A DNA stretch of 64,000 bases from Synechocystis sp. PCC 7338 (GCF_018282115.1 NZ_CP054306.1:2651488-2715487); one strand, 5' to 3'. Counted from the stretch's first letter, positions 1-11,079 are shown. Numbers and translations: made by a program. The notes: generated from the letters alone by a model not told the origin.

Positions 1-76
1 GACGAAATTGATCAGCCTACAAGGGAAAAATTCCGAAAATTTCCAACAATTCGACCTAAAAGAAACGAAATAGGAT

Positions 77-745
77 TCAAATATAGGGGGTGATGTCCTC
101 TTGGCAGTCATCGGCCAGGTAGGAGAGGGCCCGAAACCTTAAACCAATTAACTGTTCGTAGAGGGGATTAAGTTTACACAGGGGGGGAATATGAACAATT
201 TTGCGCCCAAATAGTTTAACATCCCGCTCGAAGGGACATTGGGGGGGCACCAGATGACAAATGAAATGGGCCAAACGAGGATCCTGAATGGCCATGGCGT
301 CCAGCCAATCCTTGACGGGGTGAAGTAAATCGGGATGGGGATGTTCCTCCATTTCGGTTCGATCGCCGTTGGGATCACAGATGGTATGTTCCAATGACTC
401 CAAAGCGTCAATTTTTATCCCCAGGGCTTGACTAAATTCCCGTAATAGTTGTCCTTCCACCGGAGAATAAAGTCCGTCGGCGATCGCCACCAACACCGCT
501 GTGCGGAGGAAATTTTCCGCCGTTTCTTTGTCGTTGCCCAGGCCCTCCAATAATTCCGCCGGGGTAATGGTCTTGAATAAAACCTCATCTTCTTTGTGTC
601 CAAAACCCATCTCCTGGGTGAGGCCAGCAATCATTTGTTGCTCTGATTCACTAAAATCACCATCACTCCAAGCAATGGTCAGCAGTCCCCTCAACCAAGT
701 GGCAATTTGGACATCGGTGTAACGACTTTGGGTACGATTGGCCAT
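77..745 (-). CDS. TerB-like N-terminus plus Mo-dependent nitrogenase C-terminal (Mo-nitro_C) domain protein
   Basis: About 222 residues. The N-terminal half is helical and acidic, with two repeats resembling the tellurite-resistance TerB fold (IAWSDGDFSESEQQM and VAIADGLYSPVEGQL). The C-terminal ~85 residues match the cyanobacterial Mo-nitro_C family: a DPR-AHFICHLVPPQCPFERD segment, then FGRKIVHIPPLCKLNP and LRFRALSYLAD. I place the start at the ATG of MANRTQ (745) rather than 12 codons upstream, because an AGGGG ribosome-binding site lies about six bases before it. The molecular function of Mo-nitro_C is not established, despite the name. No nitrogenase genes are visible nearby. It is divergent from the APH-family kinase gene across a ~140-base gap. 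Domain call is confident; function is unknown. Confidence 0.8.
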   Translation of the reverse strand: MANRTQSRYTDVQIATWLRGLLTIAWSDGDFSESEQQMIAGLTQEMGFGHKEDEVLFKTITPAELLEGLGNDKETAENFLRTAVLVAIADGLYSPVEGQLLREFSQALGIKIDALESLEHTICDPNGDRTEMEEHPHPDLLHPVKDWLDAMAIQDPRLAHFICHLVPPQCPFERDVKLFGRKIVHIPPLCKLNPLYEQLIGLRFRALSYLADDCQEDITPYI

Positions 746-887
746 GATTTTCCCCTGGGCAACTATGCGGTCATCAAACACTTAAATCAAACTCTAACTG
801 AAGTGTAGCTTAGAATACGGAGCCCCTTTCCTTCCCTTCCTAAGCTAGAGGAGACTGCTTTGCGTCCTCACCACTCCCCTTATCCCC

Positions 888-1973
888 ATGCCCCCTCTGC
901 AACTACTCCGTTCCCTTTCTGCCCTGCCAGACATTAATCCAGTGGTGGATTTTCCGGCCCCCAATCCGACTCCGAAATCAACGGTGGAGGAAGATGCCTT
1001 CCCCAGTGTTTATTCCACCTTGGCTCCCCATGCCCTGACAAATTTGGTGTTTAAGCATTACGACATTGAAGTACCCAAGGGTTGTCGGTTTTGGCACCGG
1101 GGTTTGAGCGATGTGTATTTGGTAGAGACCCTAGCGGACGATTATATTTTGCGCATTTCCCACCAACATTGGCGCACGGAAAGTGAAATTCAGTTTGAGT
1201 TGGAGTTGCTCAATTTTTTAGCAGACCGGGAAGTGCCGGTGGCCGCCCCCCTCAGACATCGGGACGGGGGTTATGCCTTGGAAATTAATGCCCCGGAAGG
1301 CAAACGCTATGCCAGTTTATTTCCCTATGCCCCCGGTGGTGTGGCGATCGGTGATTTGAGCAAAACCCAGGGGTTTTTGTTGGGGGAAATGTTAGCCCAA
1401 CTGCACCAAACAGCCCAACGGTTCAAGCCTTCTGCCCACCGTCCTCCCCTTACCCTCAGCTATTTACTGGACGACTCCCTCCATACCATTGCCCCTTTCC
1501 TACACCACCGGCTGGAGGAGTGGCGTTGTCTGATCGACATTTCCATGGCGATTAAAACCCAACTCACGTCCATTCCCACTCACGCTCCCTATTGGACGAT
1601 TTGTTGGGGAGACCCCCACAGCGGCAATGTCCATTTTACTGCTGAAGATCAGATGATGCTATTTGATTTTGACCAGTGTGGCATGGGTTGGCGAGCCTTC
1701 GACATTGCTAAGTTTCTCCAGGTTTCCATGCAATCAGGCCTGGGACGCACCATTCGGGATGCTTTTTTAAGCGGTTATAACTCCATTGCGCCCCTGACTA
1801 TGCTGGAGGAAAATTCTCTGCAAGCCTTAACCCAAACGGCTTTCATTTGGTCTTGGGCGATTCATGTGCAAACCCTGAAGTTATCGGATTACAGTCGGCT
1901 CCACAGCAGTTACTTCAAACGTCGGTTAGAGAATTTGCAACAGTTGGGGTCTACGGATTGGCAATTGTTTTAG
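888..1973 (+). CDS. APH-family (aminoglycoside phosphotransferase/choline kinase fold) kinase
   Basis: 361 residues. The kinase core shows a catalytic loop WGDPHSGNV near residue 246, with the aspartate as catalytic base, and a metal-binding LFDFDQCG near residue 259; both are characteristic of APH/homoserine kinase type II proteins. The first ~40 residues are proline-rich and poorly conserved in appearance, so the true start could be further in. The substrate cannot be told from sequence; sugars, amino alcohols and small metabolites are all used within this superfamily. It stands alone, divergent from the upstream Mo-nitro_C gene and 228 bases before smc. No sign of damage. Confidence 0.75.
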   Translation: MPPLQLLRSLSALPDINPVVDFPAPNPTPKSTVEEDAFPSVYSTLAPHALTNLVFKHYDIEVPKGCRFWHRGLSDVYLVETLADDYILRISHQHWRTESEIQFELELLNFLADREVPVAAPLRHRDGGYALEINAPEGKRYASLFPYAPGGVAIGDLSKTQGFLLGEMLAQLHQTAQRFKPSAHRPPLTLSYLLDDSLHTIAPFLHHRLEEWRCLIDISMAIKTQLTSIPTHAPYWTICWGDPHSGNVHFTAEDQMMLFDFDQCGMGWRAFDIAKFLQVSMQSGLGRTIRDAFLSGYNSIAPLTMLEENSLQALTQTAFIWSWAIHVQTLKLSDYSRLHSSYFKRRLENLQQLGSTDWQLF

Positions 1974-2201
1974 GGGCAGTGCCGAAACCATATTTATTTG
2001 ACTGCAAATTGGGAAACTTGCCCCCCATATATCTTCGTCCAGTGCACAGTGCCCTTCCCAACGGCCCCCAGCTGGATTAATCCATGGGCAATTTCCGACT
2101 AACGGCGATCGCCAAGCATCGTATATTGGGCATATATTGAGCCGTTGGGCCTTGCCACTGTCAGGATTGGAAGGGCCTGAATTACCCCGTCCCCAGCCTC
2201 C

Positions 2202-5200
2202 ATGGTTTATGTCAAGCGCATCGAACTATCCCATTTCAAGTCCTTTGGGGGAACCACCGCCATTCCTTTTTTGCCGGGGTTTACGGTGGTGTCTGGGCCC
2301 AATGGTTCGGGTAAGTCAAATATCCTCGATGCGTTGTTATTTTGTCTGGGGCTAGCCACTTCCAAAGGCATGCGGGCTGAACGACTGCCGGATTTGGTCA
2401 ATAACACCTTTAAGGGGAAGCGGGGCAGTTCCGAAGCCAGTGTGTCGGTTACATTTGAGCTAAATGATGGGGAAGAATTATCCGAGCAAGAGTCCGACAA
2501 TAATAGCAACGGTAACGGAGCGAAAATTTCCAAGGAGTGGACTGTTACCCGCCGCCTGAAGGTGACCAAAGGAGGTAATTATTCCTCCAACTATTACATC
2601 AATGGGGAGCCGGCCACCGTGGCGGAACTCCATGAACAGTTGAATGAACTACGCATTTACCCCGAAGGTTACAACATTGTCCTCCAGGGGGATGTGACCC
2701 GCATTATCACCATGAACTCGAAGGAGCGCCGGGAAATTATTGATGAGTTGGCGGGGGTAGCAGAATTCGACCGCAAAATTGTCAAAACTAAGGAGACTTT
2801 AGGGGAGGTGCAGGACCGGGAGGAACGCTGTCAAATTATTGCGACGGAATTGGAGCGTACCTTGGAGCGGTTAGCTGCCGATCGCCAGAAGGCGGAAAAA
2901 TATCAGGCTCTGCGGCAACAGGTGCAGGAAAAACAAAGCTGGGCCAAGGTTATTCAGTACAAGGCGGTGGAGCAACAACGGCAAAAATTATTGGGGCAAT
3001 TAGAGCAGGATCAACAAAAATCTACTCAAATTCAGCAAGCCCTGGAGCAACGTAGTCAAGCCATTCAAACCCAGCAAACAGAACTAGAAAAACTCAATGC
3101 CCAGGTCAAGGCCCTGGGGGAAGATGAACAATTGGCCGTGGCGGCCCAGTTAGCTACCCAAAAGGCCCAACGGGATCAATTGCAGCAACGCTACAACGAC
3201 GGCGATCGTCAAATCACCGATCATCAACAGCAGGTGGGGAAAATTCAAGCGGAAATTAGCCAGAGCCAACAGCAATTTTTGCAAATTCAGCAGGAAAAAT
3301 CCTTCCATAACACCCAAACCTTGCCCCAACTGGAAGCCGCTGTGCAAGCAAGTCAGCAACAGTTAGACCAACTCCGGCACCAATCCCAGGCGATCGCCTC
3401 CGCTTCGGAAGCTTGGGTGCAGGAACAAACCCAGCTCAGCCGCACTGTCAACCAATTACAAGACGAACTAATTCCCCAGCGCAGTCAGTTGGCCCAGTTT
3501 GAAGAACGCCAACAACAATTGCTGACTAATTTGGCCGAGTTGACCCCTCTGTTGGCCAAAGTTTCTGGGGAATTGGCGGAAAAACACGTTGCCCAAGGGC
3601 AGTTCAACTCCGAAGGGGAAGCCTTAACCAGCCAAATTCAAACCCTAGCCAGCGATTTGGCTCAACTAGAACAGGAACGGAGTTTGCTCCAGGAAACCCA
3701 AGCCCGCTTGCTCAAAGAACAACAGGAAAAACAACGGCAATTGGACAAATTAGAAGCGGCCAGCCAAGCTCAGCAGGAAGTGCAGGGGACTTACGCCACC
3801 AAGGTGATTTTGCAGTCGGATTTGCCTGGAGTCTGCGGTCTAGTGGCCCAACTGGGTCAGGTGGAGCCCCAGTATCAGCTAGCGCTGGAAATTGCGGCGG
3901 GAGGACGTTTGGGTTTTTTGGTGGTGGAAGACGATGGCGTGGCGGCGGCGGGCATAGAAATCCTCAAACAGGCTAAGGCCGGCAGGGCTACCTTTTTACC
4001 CCTCAATAAAATTCGTCCTCCCCGTGGTCAAAATCCCAATCTTAGTTATGCCCATGGTTACATTGACCTGGCCGTGAATTTAATCGATGGCGATCACCGT
4101 TACGCAGACATTTTCGCCTTTGTTTTTGGCAACACATTGGTTTTTGACACCCTGGTTAACGCCCGTAACCACCTCGGTAAACATCGCATTGTCACGCTGG
4201 AGGGGGATTTACTAGAAGCCAGCGGGGCCATGAGTGGCGGCAGCCGTAATCAACGCTCAGGGCTACGGTTTGGCACCATGGTTAGTGAAGATACGGCAGA
4301 AGTCAAACAGTTACGTCAACGGTTGCAGGACATTCACCAGATCCAGGGTCGTAACGAAGAATTATTACTAGAAAGAACCGTTTGCAGTAAGCAATTAAGC
4401 CAACAACTGCTGGAAATGCGCCAACAACAAAGGGAAGTACAACTCCACGGCGAGCAAACGGAACGGGACATTACTCGCCTTAGCCAACAGCAAACAGAAA
4501 TTAATCAACAACAAATTAATCAACAGCAAAAGCTAGCAGAATTGCAACGCAATTTAGCTTTGTTGCAGCAATCTTTGCCGCCCTTAGAACAACAGCTAAC
4601 CTCCGCTCAGCAACAGTTGGCTGCTTTGGAAACTTCCCAAACCCATCAACAATGGCAAACTATCCAGGGCCAAATTTGCACGGTGGAAGCGGAGTATCAA
4701 AGGCAACTGCAAGCGTTACGCCAGGGGGAAGACCACCTCAAAGATTTACATAACAGTAGCCAACGCCTAGAGGAAAAAATTAGCCAAGCCCAGGAAAAAA
4801 TTGCCCAACACCAAGCCCAGGATCAAACCCTGGCCCAGGAACAGGAGCAGTTAAAAATAGCTTTGGCGGAAATGAACACAGCCATCCAAACCACGGAAGT
4901 CCAGTTGGCTAAACTATCGGAAAAATTGGGTAGTACTAAGCAAGAAAGAGACCAGTTAGAAACCCAACTTAATCAACTCCGTAGTCAACAGCAAGAACAG
5001 CAATGGCAGTGGGAAAAGTTACAAACTAATCAACAGGAATATCAGGAAAACTTAACTCAATTACAAAATCAATTGGGAGAATTAAAACAGGATTTACCCG
5101 ATCCCTGGCCGGAAATTCCCCTACTCCAGGACCGGGACGAAGCAAGTTTGGATTTTGCCAATATTTTGGAGGAATTACAGCGTTCCATTCGCAACGGACA

Positions 5201-5804
5201 AAAGCGTTTGGAAGCTATGGAACCAGTGAACATGCTGGCTTTACAAGAGTATGAAAAAACCGAAGCCCGCCTAGGGGAATTGTCAGAAAAGTTGCAAACC
5301 ATTGCGGGGGAACGGACTGAGTTGCTGCTCAGAATTGAGAACTTTACCACCCTGCGTCGTCGTTCTTTCCAAGATGCTTTTGATGCAGTCAATAAAAACT
5401 TTCAAATTATTTTTGCCGAGTTGTCCGACGGGGATGGCTATTTGCAGTTAGACGATGCGGAGGATCCTTTTAACGGTGGCTTGAACCTAGTGGCCCACCC
5501 CAAAGGTAAACCGGTGCGTCGCCTCAGCTCCATGTCCGGTGGGGAAAAATCATTAACCGCGCTGAGTTTTATTTTTGCCCTCCAACGCTACCGCCCTTCT
5601 CCCTTTTACGGCTTTGATGAGGTGGATATGTTTTTGGATGGTGCCAATGTGGAAAAACTGTCCAAAATGGTCCGCAAACAGGCCCAACAAGCCCAATTTA
5701 TTGTGGTGAGTCTCCGTCGTCCCATGATTGAAGCGGCGGAACGTACCATTGGGGTGACCCAGGCTCGGGGGGCCCATACCCAGGTTTTGGGCATTAAGTT
5801 GTAG
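2202..5804 (+). CDS. smc: chromosome segregation protein SMC
   Basis: 1200 residues, the normal length for bacterial SMC, the ATPase that with ScpA/ScpB compacts and segregates nucleoids. Walker A (GPNGSGKSN) lies at residues 32-40. Long glutamine-rich coiled coils occupy about 165-520 and 700-1020. The hinge lies between them around 530-680 (GVCGLVAQLG through SGAMSGGSRNQ). The C-terminal head carries the ABC signature SSMSGGEKSLTALSF and Walker B FYGFDEVDMFLDGANV, followed by a VVSLRR switch segment. The phrase DEVDMFLDGANV is typical of cyanobacterial SMCs. ATG at 2202 begins the conserved MVYVKRIELSHFKSF. No scp gene is adjacent. After the stop, the same frame stays open for 36 more codons (see findings). 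Confidence 0.95.
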   Translation: MVYVKRIELSHFKSFGGTTAIPFLPGFTVVSGPNGSGKSNILDALLFCLGLATSKGMRAERLPDLVNNTFKGKRGSSEASVSVTFELNDGEELSEQESDNNSNGNGAKISKEWTVTRRLKVTKGGNYSSNYYINGEPATVAELHEQLNELRIYPEGYNIVLQGDVTRIITMNSKERREIIDELAGVAEFDRKIVKTKETLGEVQDREERCQIIATELERTLERLAADRQKAEKYQALRQQVQEKQSWAKVIQYKAVEQQRQKLLGQLEQDQQKSTQIQQALEQRSQAIQTQQTELEKLNAQVKALGEDEQLAVAAQLATQKAQRDQLQQRYNDGDRQITDHQQQVGKIQAEISQSQQQFLQIQQEKSFHNTQTLPQLEAAVQASQQQLDQLRHQSQAIASASEAWVQEQTQLSRTVNQLQDELIPQRSQLAQFEERQQQLLTNLAELTPLLAKVSGELAEKHVAQGQFNSEGEALTSQIQTLASDLAQLEQERSLLQETQARLLKEQQEKQRQLDKLEAASQAQQEVQGTYATKVILQSDLPGVCGLVAQLGQVEPQYQLALEIAAGGRLGFLVVEDDGVAAAGIEILKQAKAGRATFLPLNKIRPPRGQNPNLSYAHGYIDLAVNLIDGDHRYADIFAFVFGNTLVFDTLVNARNHLGKHRIVTLEGDLLEASGAMSGGSRNQRSGLRFGTMVSEDTAEVKQLRQRLQDIHQIQGRNEELLLERTVCSKQLSQQLLEMRQQQREVQLHGEQTERDITRLSQQQTEINQQQINQQQKLAELQRNLALLQQSLPPLEQQLTSAQQQLAALETSQTHQQWQTIQGQICTVEAEYQRQLQALRQGEDHLKDLHNSSQRLEEKISQAQEKIAQHQAQDQTLAQEQEQLKIALAEMNTAIQTTEVQLAKLSEKLGSTKQERDQLETQLNQLRSQQQEQQWQWEKLQTNQQEYQENLTQLQNQLGELKQDLPDPWPEIPLLQDRDEASLDFANILEELQRSIRNGQKRLEAMEPVNMLALQEYEKTEARLGELSEKLQTIAGERTELLLRIENFTTLRRRSFQDAFDAVNKNFQIIFAELSDGDGYLQLDDAEDPFNGGLNLVAHPKGKPVRRLSSMSGGEKSLTALSFIFALQRYRPSPFYGFDEVDMFLDGANVEKLSKMVRKQAQQAQFIVVSLRRPMIEAAERTIGVTQARGAHTQVLGIKL

Positions 5805-6058
5805 CTTCGTTTAGATGTAGTACAAAGGTCGTTGTTTAAACAATCTGGCAAAACTATTGAGTTGGATTTACTAAATAAAACCTACGCTAATTTGCTGCGC
5901 CAATGGCCAGATTGAAGGAAACCCGGAGGACGGCGATCACCAAGTTATCCCTGGGTAAATAGGGGAAAATTTGGGGTTCAAACCCCTTTCAGTTCAGGGC
6001 TTTATCGAGGGAGCAATCAACCTGGGTTCCTTTTTAAGAATGACTGCGGTATCATCAA

Positions 6059-7131
<1,073 letters not shown>

Positions 7132-7172
7132 CTGGGTTTTTTTTCCTTGAACAATTACCTTTGATATCCGTT

Positions 7173-8264
7173 ATGACTCAACTTTTTCCCATTCGCAAAA
7201 CTGCCCTATTGGTTACTGCTTCCCTGGCGATCGCCGTTAGTGGTTGCGAACCGGCCGTTAGGGAAACCGACAGTCCCACAGCGGAATCCCCGGCCACGGA
7301 TTTAACCGTGATGACGACAATTTTGCCCATTACCCAATTTACTAATGCGGTGGTCGGCGATCGGGCCGAGGTAATTCCTTTGATGCCCACCAACGTGGAT
7401 CCCCATGATTTTCAGGCCAGTCCCGCCGATGTCAAGAATTTGGCTAACTCTAGGGTTTTGGTAAAAAATGGCTTAGAAATGGAGTCCTTTTTAGAGGGCT
7501 TAATCGCCAATGCTGAGAATCCGAACCTGACCGTAATCGACTCTAGCGGCGGCATTGCCACCATTTCTAATGGGTCTGGGGAAGGCCATAGCCACGACAA
7601 AACCACTGACCATAATCACGACCATGACCACGGGGAAGCTGGACACCATGACCACGGAGAATTTAATCCCCACATTTGGCTTGATCCTAAGCGGGCCATT
7701 CAGCAGGTGAAAAACATTAGAGACGGCATGATTGCGGTAGATCCGGAGGGGACGGAAATTTACACCGCCAACGCTGCTAAATTTATCGCCGAACTGGAAG
7801 CCCTAGATGGGGAAATTACTAATAAGCTGGCTCCCTTTACCGGCAAAACCTTTGTGGCCTTCCATGATTTTGCCCCCTACTTTGCCCAGAGTTACAACCT
7901 CAAAGCAGAGTTTATGGTGGATGTGCCGGCGGATAAACCAGCCCCAGCGGACATCAAACGGGTGATGGATACGGTGGAAGCTTCTAACCTGAAAACAATT
8001 CTGACTGAGCCTAGTGCCGGGGAAGATGGCTTTGAGGCGATCGCCAAGGATATGGGGGTTCAAGTCAGTATCTTTAATCCGATCGAGGTTGGAGGCCCTG
8101 AAGCCGTTAGCCCGGAATATTACCTTGCCACCATGCGCAGTAACGTCAACAATCTGGCCACATCCTTTGGGGCATCCACCAGTACATCAACCCAGTCAGT
8201 ACTTCCCCTGGGGGCAATACGGTCTGTAGCTATGGTTCCCCAGAGAGTCGGAGTGCGGTTTTAG
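7173..8264 (+). CDS. znuA: zinc ABC transporter, periplasmic zinc-binding lipoprotein
   Basis: 363 residues, starting at ATG 7173 inside a longer open frame, since this gives a lipoprotein signal peptide ending at a lipobox (AVSGC). This is a cluster A-I solute-binding protein: the mature part begins with LTVMTTILPITQFTNAVVGD. The metal histidines are in PTNVDPHDFQASP and in FNPHIWLDP, and a His/Asp-rich mobile loop lies between them (residues ~145-175, HSHDK through HHDHGEF). That loop is typical of zinc- rather than manganese-specific binding proteins. The C-terminal ~30 residues after NLATSFG are Ser/Thr-rich and look like an unconserved tail. The stop is 3 bases before znuC, so translation is probably coupled. 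Confidence 0.93.
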   Translation: MTQLFPIRKTALLVTASLAIAVSGCEPAVRETDSPTAESPATDLTVMTTILPITQFTNAVVGDRAEVIPLMPTNVDPHDFQASPADVKNLANSRVLVKNGLEMESFLEGLIANAENPNLTVIDSSGGIATISNGSGEGHSHDKTTDHNHDHDHGEAGHHDHGEFNPHIWLDPKRAIQQVKNIRDGMIAVDPEGTEIYTANAAKFIAELEALDGEITNKLAPFTGKTFVAFHDFAPYFAQSYNLKAEFMVDVPADKPAPADIKRVMDTVEASNLKTILTEPSAGEDGFEAIAKDMGVQVSIFNPIEVGGPEAVSPEYYLATMRSNVNNLATSFGASTSTSTQSVLPLGAIRSVAMVPQRVGVRF

Positions 8265-8267
8265 GAG

Positions 8268-9038
8268 ATGACTTTGGGTACTGAAGTTTTGGTGGTGGAA
8301 GGACTGACGGTGTACCGAGATACCTACCCGGCGGTGCAGGATGTTTCCTTTGCCCTCGAAGAAGGGACAGACACGGCCATTGTGGGGCCCAATGGGGCCG
8401 GAAAAAGCACCCTGATTCAAGCCATTTTAGGGATTTTGCCACGGCAAGCAGGCTATGTGTCGGTCTTGGGCCATACCCTCAGTCGCCGAGGAACTCTCCC
8501 CCCCCAAGTTCGCCAACAGATCGTCTATCTGCCCCAAAACTTTCTCTTTGATCGCCGGATTCCCATCACCGTCAACGAATTGGTGGCCCTGGGGTGGGAC
8601 GAGCTGAGTCTAAAATTGCCCTGGACTAACCGTCAAAGAAGACGCTTAGAGGTTCACCGGGCCTTGGATCTAGTGGATGCCCTCCATCTAGGGCCCCAAC
8701 CCATCTCTCGCCTTTCTGGGGGGGAAATGAAACGGGCATTATTGGCCTATTGTGTGGTGCGACCCCGCCGCCTATTGATCTTGGATGAGGCCCCCGCGGG
8801 GCTGGACATCCATAGTGAATCGGAATTTTATCGCCTAATTTATCAACTGAAACGGGAGCAAGGATGGGCGATTTTGCAAATTTCTCACAACTTGGACATG
8901 GTGCGGAAAAACTGTGACCGTGTGCTATGCCTCAACCGAGTGCTCCGTTGTCAGGGAGCCCCAGATTATGCCCTTTCCGCCGATAATTTGGTGGCTTTAT
9001 ATGGCTCAGAATTTGTGCGCTATCGGCATCGCCATTGA
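8268..9038 (+). CDS. znuC: zinc ABC transporter, ATP-binding protein
   Basis: 256 residues, the usual length. It energises zinc import by the ZnuB membrane channel. Walker A is GPNGAGKST (~residues 39-47), the Q-loop is YLPQNFLFDRRIP, the ABC signature is RLSGGEMKRALLA, Walker B is RLLILDEAPAGLD, and the switch histidine is in LQISHNLDMV. It starts 3 bases after znuA stops and is followed by znuB. The family (ZnuC/MntB) is shared by zinc and manganese systems; the zinc call rests on the His-rich ZnuA partner and the operator at 6059. Confidence 0.93.
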   Translation: MTLGTEVLVVEGLTVYRDTYPAVQDVSFALEEGTDTAIVGPNGAGKSTLIQAILGILPRQAGYVSVLGHTLSRRGTLPPQVRQQIVYLPQNFLFDRRIPITVNELVALGWDELSLKLPWTNRQRRRLEVHRALDLVDALHLGPQPISRLSGGEMKRALLAYCVVRPRRLLILDEAPAGLDIHSESEFYRLIYQLKREQGWAILQISHNLDMVRKNCDRVLCLNRVLRCQGAPDYALSADNLVALYGSEFVRYRHRH

Positions 9039-9101
9039 TTACTTTTAATAACTGCCGGTGTGAAATTTCACCAGAACCATTACCTAACTAATCTTATCCC
9101 C

Positions 9102-9935
9102 ATGCCGCCTTTCACCGAGAACCTAAACCTATTCCATTTTCCCTTTATGCAACGGGCCCTATTGGGAGGAATTCTCACGGGCTTAATGGGGGGACTGATG
9201 GGCAGTTTTACCGTTTTGCGGCAGTTATCTTTTTTTAGTGATGCGTTGGGGCATTCAGCCTTGTTAGGAATCAGTTTTGGCCTATTGCTGGGCATGGCTC
9301 CATCCTCAATGCTTTTGCCTTTTTCGGTGGTGTTTGCCCTGGGGGTCAATTACCTCTTGGAACATACCCGCCTTTGGACCGATGCTTTGCTCAATATTGT
9401 TTATTCCTCTTCCCTGGCGATCGGGGTAATTTTATTAACCTTTGTTGGTCAATATAAGGGAGGCATCAACAGTATTTTGTTTGGCGATATTTTAGCCATG
9501 GGTCAGAAGGACTTGATGGTGGGAGCTACCTTACTGGTGGTGTGTATCTTGTTCGTGGGTCTGACCCTACAATCCCAAATTTTGCTCACCCTCCATGAAC
9601 CCCTGGCCATTGCTCGAGGTATTTCTGCCCCGGCCCACCGACGGGCTTTCATCATTCTGTTGTCCTTGGTGGTGGGTACTTCCATTAAGGCGATCGGAGT
9701 GTTACTAATTAGCGCCTTTGTGGTCATTCCCGCCTGTGCCGCCCGTTTATTTAGTCGTACCTTTACCAGCTATGTGATTCTATCGGGCATATTAGGGGCC
9801 ACAGGGGCGGTGTTAGGCATGATCTTTTCTGCCCTATTTAACCTACCTTCCGGGCCGGCGATCGTCGCCATGCACTTAGCAATTTTTCTATTTGCAGTAA
9901 TCAGTACTAGAGGGAAACTTTCGGTAATCACTTGA
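9102..9935 (+). CDS. znuB: zinc ABC transporter, membrane permease
   Basis: 277 residues from ATG 9102; a GTG at 9060 would add 14 residues that look unconserved. ABC-3 family integral membrane protein with about eight hydrophobic helices, beginning FMQRALLGGILTGLMGGLMGSF. The conserved VLRQLSFFSDALGHSALLGISFG motif, which contacts the ATPase, lies around residues 42-65. The third gene of the uptake set, 63 bases after znuC. The following COG0523 gene starts 64 bases later, without an intervening terminator that I can see. Confidence 0.92.
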   Translation: MPPFTENLNLFHFPFMQRALLGGILTGLMGGLMGSFTVLRQLSFFSDALGHSALLGISFGLLLGMAPSSMLLPFSVVFALGVNYLLEHTRLWTDALLNIVYSSSLAIGVILLTFVGQYKGGINSILFGDILAMGQKDLMVGATLLVVCILFVGLTLQSQILLTLHEPLAIARGISAPAHRRAFIILLSLVVGTSIKAIGVLLISAFVVIPACAARLFSRTFTSYVILSGILGATGAVLGMIFSALFNLPSGPAIVAMHLAIFLFAVISTRGKLSVIT

Positions 9936-9999
9936 CTAGATTACAGTCTCCTTAACCAACCATCGCCATTGGCAAATTCCCATTTTTTTTTGTAATGCT

Positions 10000-11079
10000 A
10001 TGACTCCTCTAATTACTCCATCTTTGTCTAATTTACCGAAAAGAGGCTTGCCCGTCACCATCATCACTGGCTTTTTAGGTAGCGGCAAAACCACCCTACT
10101 AAATCATATTTTGAATAATAATCAAAATCTCAAAATTGCAGTTTTAGTCAATGAATTTGGTGATATCGACATTGATAGTCAATTACTGACGTCCGTTGAT
10201 CAAGACATGGTTCAACTTAGTAATGGCTGTATTTGTTGCACCATTAATGATGGTTTAGTGGAAGCGGTTTACAATGTGCTAGAAAAAAATCAATTGATTG
10301 ATTATTTGGTCATTGAAACCACAGGAATTGCCGATCCTTTGCCGATTATGTTAACATTTTTAGGGACAGAACTAAGGGACTTTACCCACTTAGATTCTGT
10401 AATTACCCTAGTGGATGCCTCGGAATTTACCGTAGATCATTTTGAGAGTGAAGCCGCGCTCAAGCAAATTATTTATGGGGATATTATTCTTCTCAACAAA
10501 TCTGATTTAGTTAACCCAGATAGTCTTTATCAGTTGGAATTTCAAATTAATGAAATCAAAGAAAATGCTCGCATTGTCCGTTGTCAAAATGCGAAAGTGC
10601 CCCTGGGGTTACTCTTGGATGTTGGTTGCAACTACAAAGATATTTATCAAGGGTTAATTGAAGAAGAAATTGAGCAAAACCAACGGGATCAGGAAGATCC
10701 TGAGCATCATGACCATGGCCATGACCACCACAACCATGAACACCACCATCACCACTCATCCCACTTAGATAATGATGGCTTTATTTCCATTTCTTACTAT
10801 AGTCACCGTCCTTTTTTGTTGGCAGAATTTCAAAATTTTCTGGAAAATCTTTCCGGTAATGTTTTCCGAGCCAAGGGATTACTTTGGTTTCTTGATAGTC
10901 CCAGCAAATACATTTTTCAACTGAGCGGCAAACGCTGCACGTTAGAAGTTGAAGAGTGGGATGGTTCTCCCCCAGGCAATCAAATTGTCTTTATCGGCCG
11001 AGACTTGGATAAAGAGGATATTTATCAACAATTAGAACTTTGTTATCCTAGCCTCACAACCTTGGCAAGTTTGACTTAA
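10000..11079 (+). CDS. COG0523 (CobW/ZNG) family GTPase metallochaperone with His-rich linker
   Basis: 359 residues. COG0523 GTPases hand metal, mainly zinc, to client enzymes. Walker A GFLGSGKT is at 24-31, the metal-binding CxCC motif (CICC) at 77-80, Walker B IETTGIADP at 105-113, the guanine-specificity NKSD at 166-169, and a linker with about twelve histidines at 236-256. It ends in a CobW C-terminal domain (FRAKGLLWFLDS). All catalytic and metal residues are intact. It lies inside the zinc gene run and directly before folE; from the literature as I recall it, the B. subtilis relative ZagA supplies zinc to FolE. A cobalamin role is unlikely, since no cob genes are near. Confidence 0.9.
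   Translation: MTPLITPSLSNLPKRGLPVTIITGFLGSGKTTLLNHILNNNQNLKIAVLVNEFGDIDIDSQLLTSVDQDMVQLSNGCICCTINDGLVEAVYNVLEKNQLIDYLVIETTGIADPLPIMLTFLGTELRDFTHLDSVITLVDASEFTVDHFESEAALKQIIYGDIILLNKSDLVNPDSLYQLEFQINEIKENARIVRCQNAKVPLGLLLDVGCNYKDIYQGLIEEEIEQNQRDQEDPEHHDHGHDHHNHEHHHHHSSHLDNDGFISISYYSHRPFLLAEFQNFLENLSGNVFRAKGLLWFLDSPSKYIFQLSGKRCTLEVEEWDGSPPGNQIVFIGRDLDKEDIYQQLELCYPSLTTLASLT

Noticed and set aside
5970-5990. GGGGTTCAAACCCC, resembling a tRNA T-arm
   Set aside because: No acceptor, D-arm or anticodon arm can be built on either strand around it; it is only a local palindrome.
7132-7150. T8 run after hemB as a full terminator splitting hemB from znuA
   Set aside because: The preceding stems are only 3-5 pairs and badly spaced from the T-run; at most partial attenuation.
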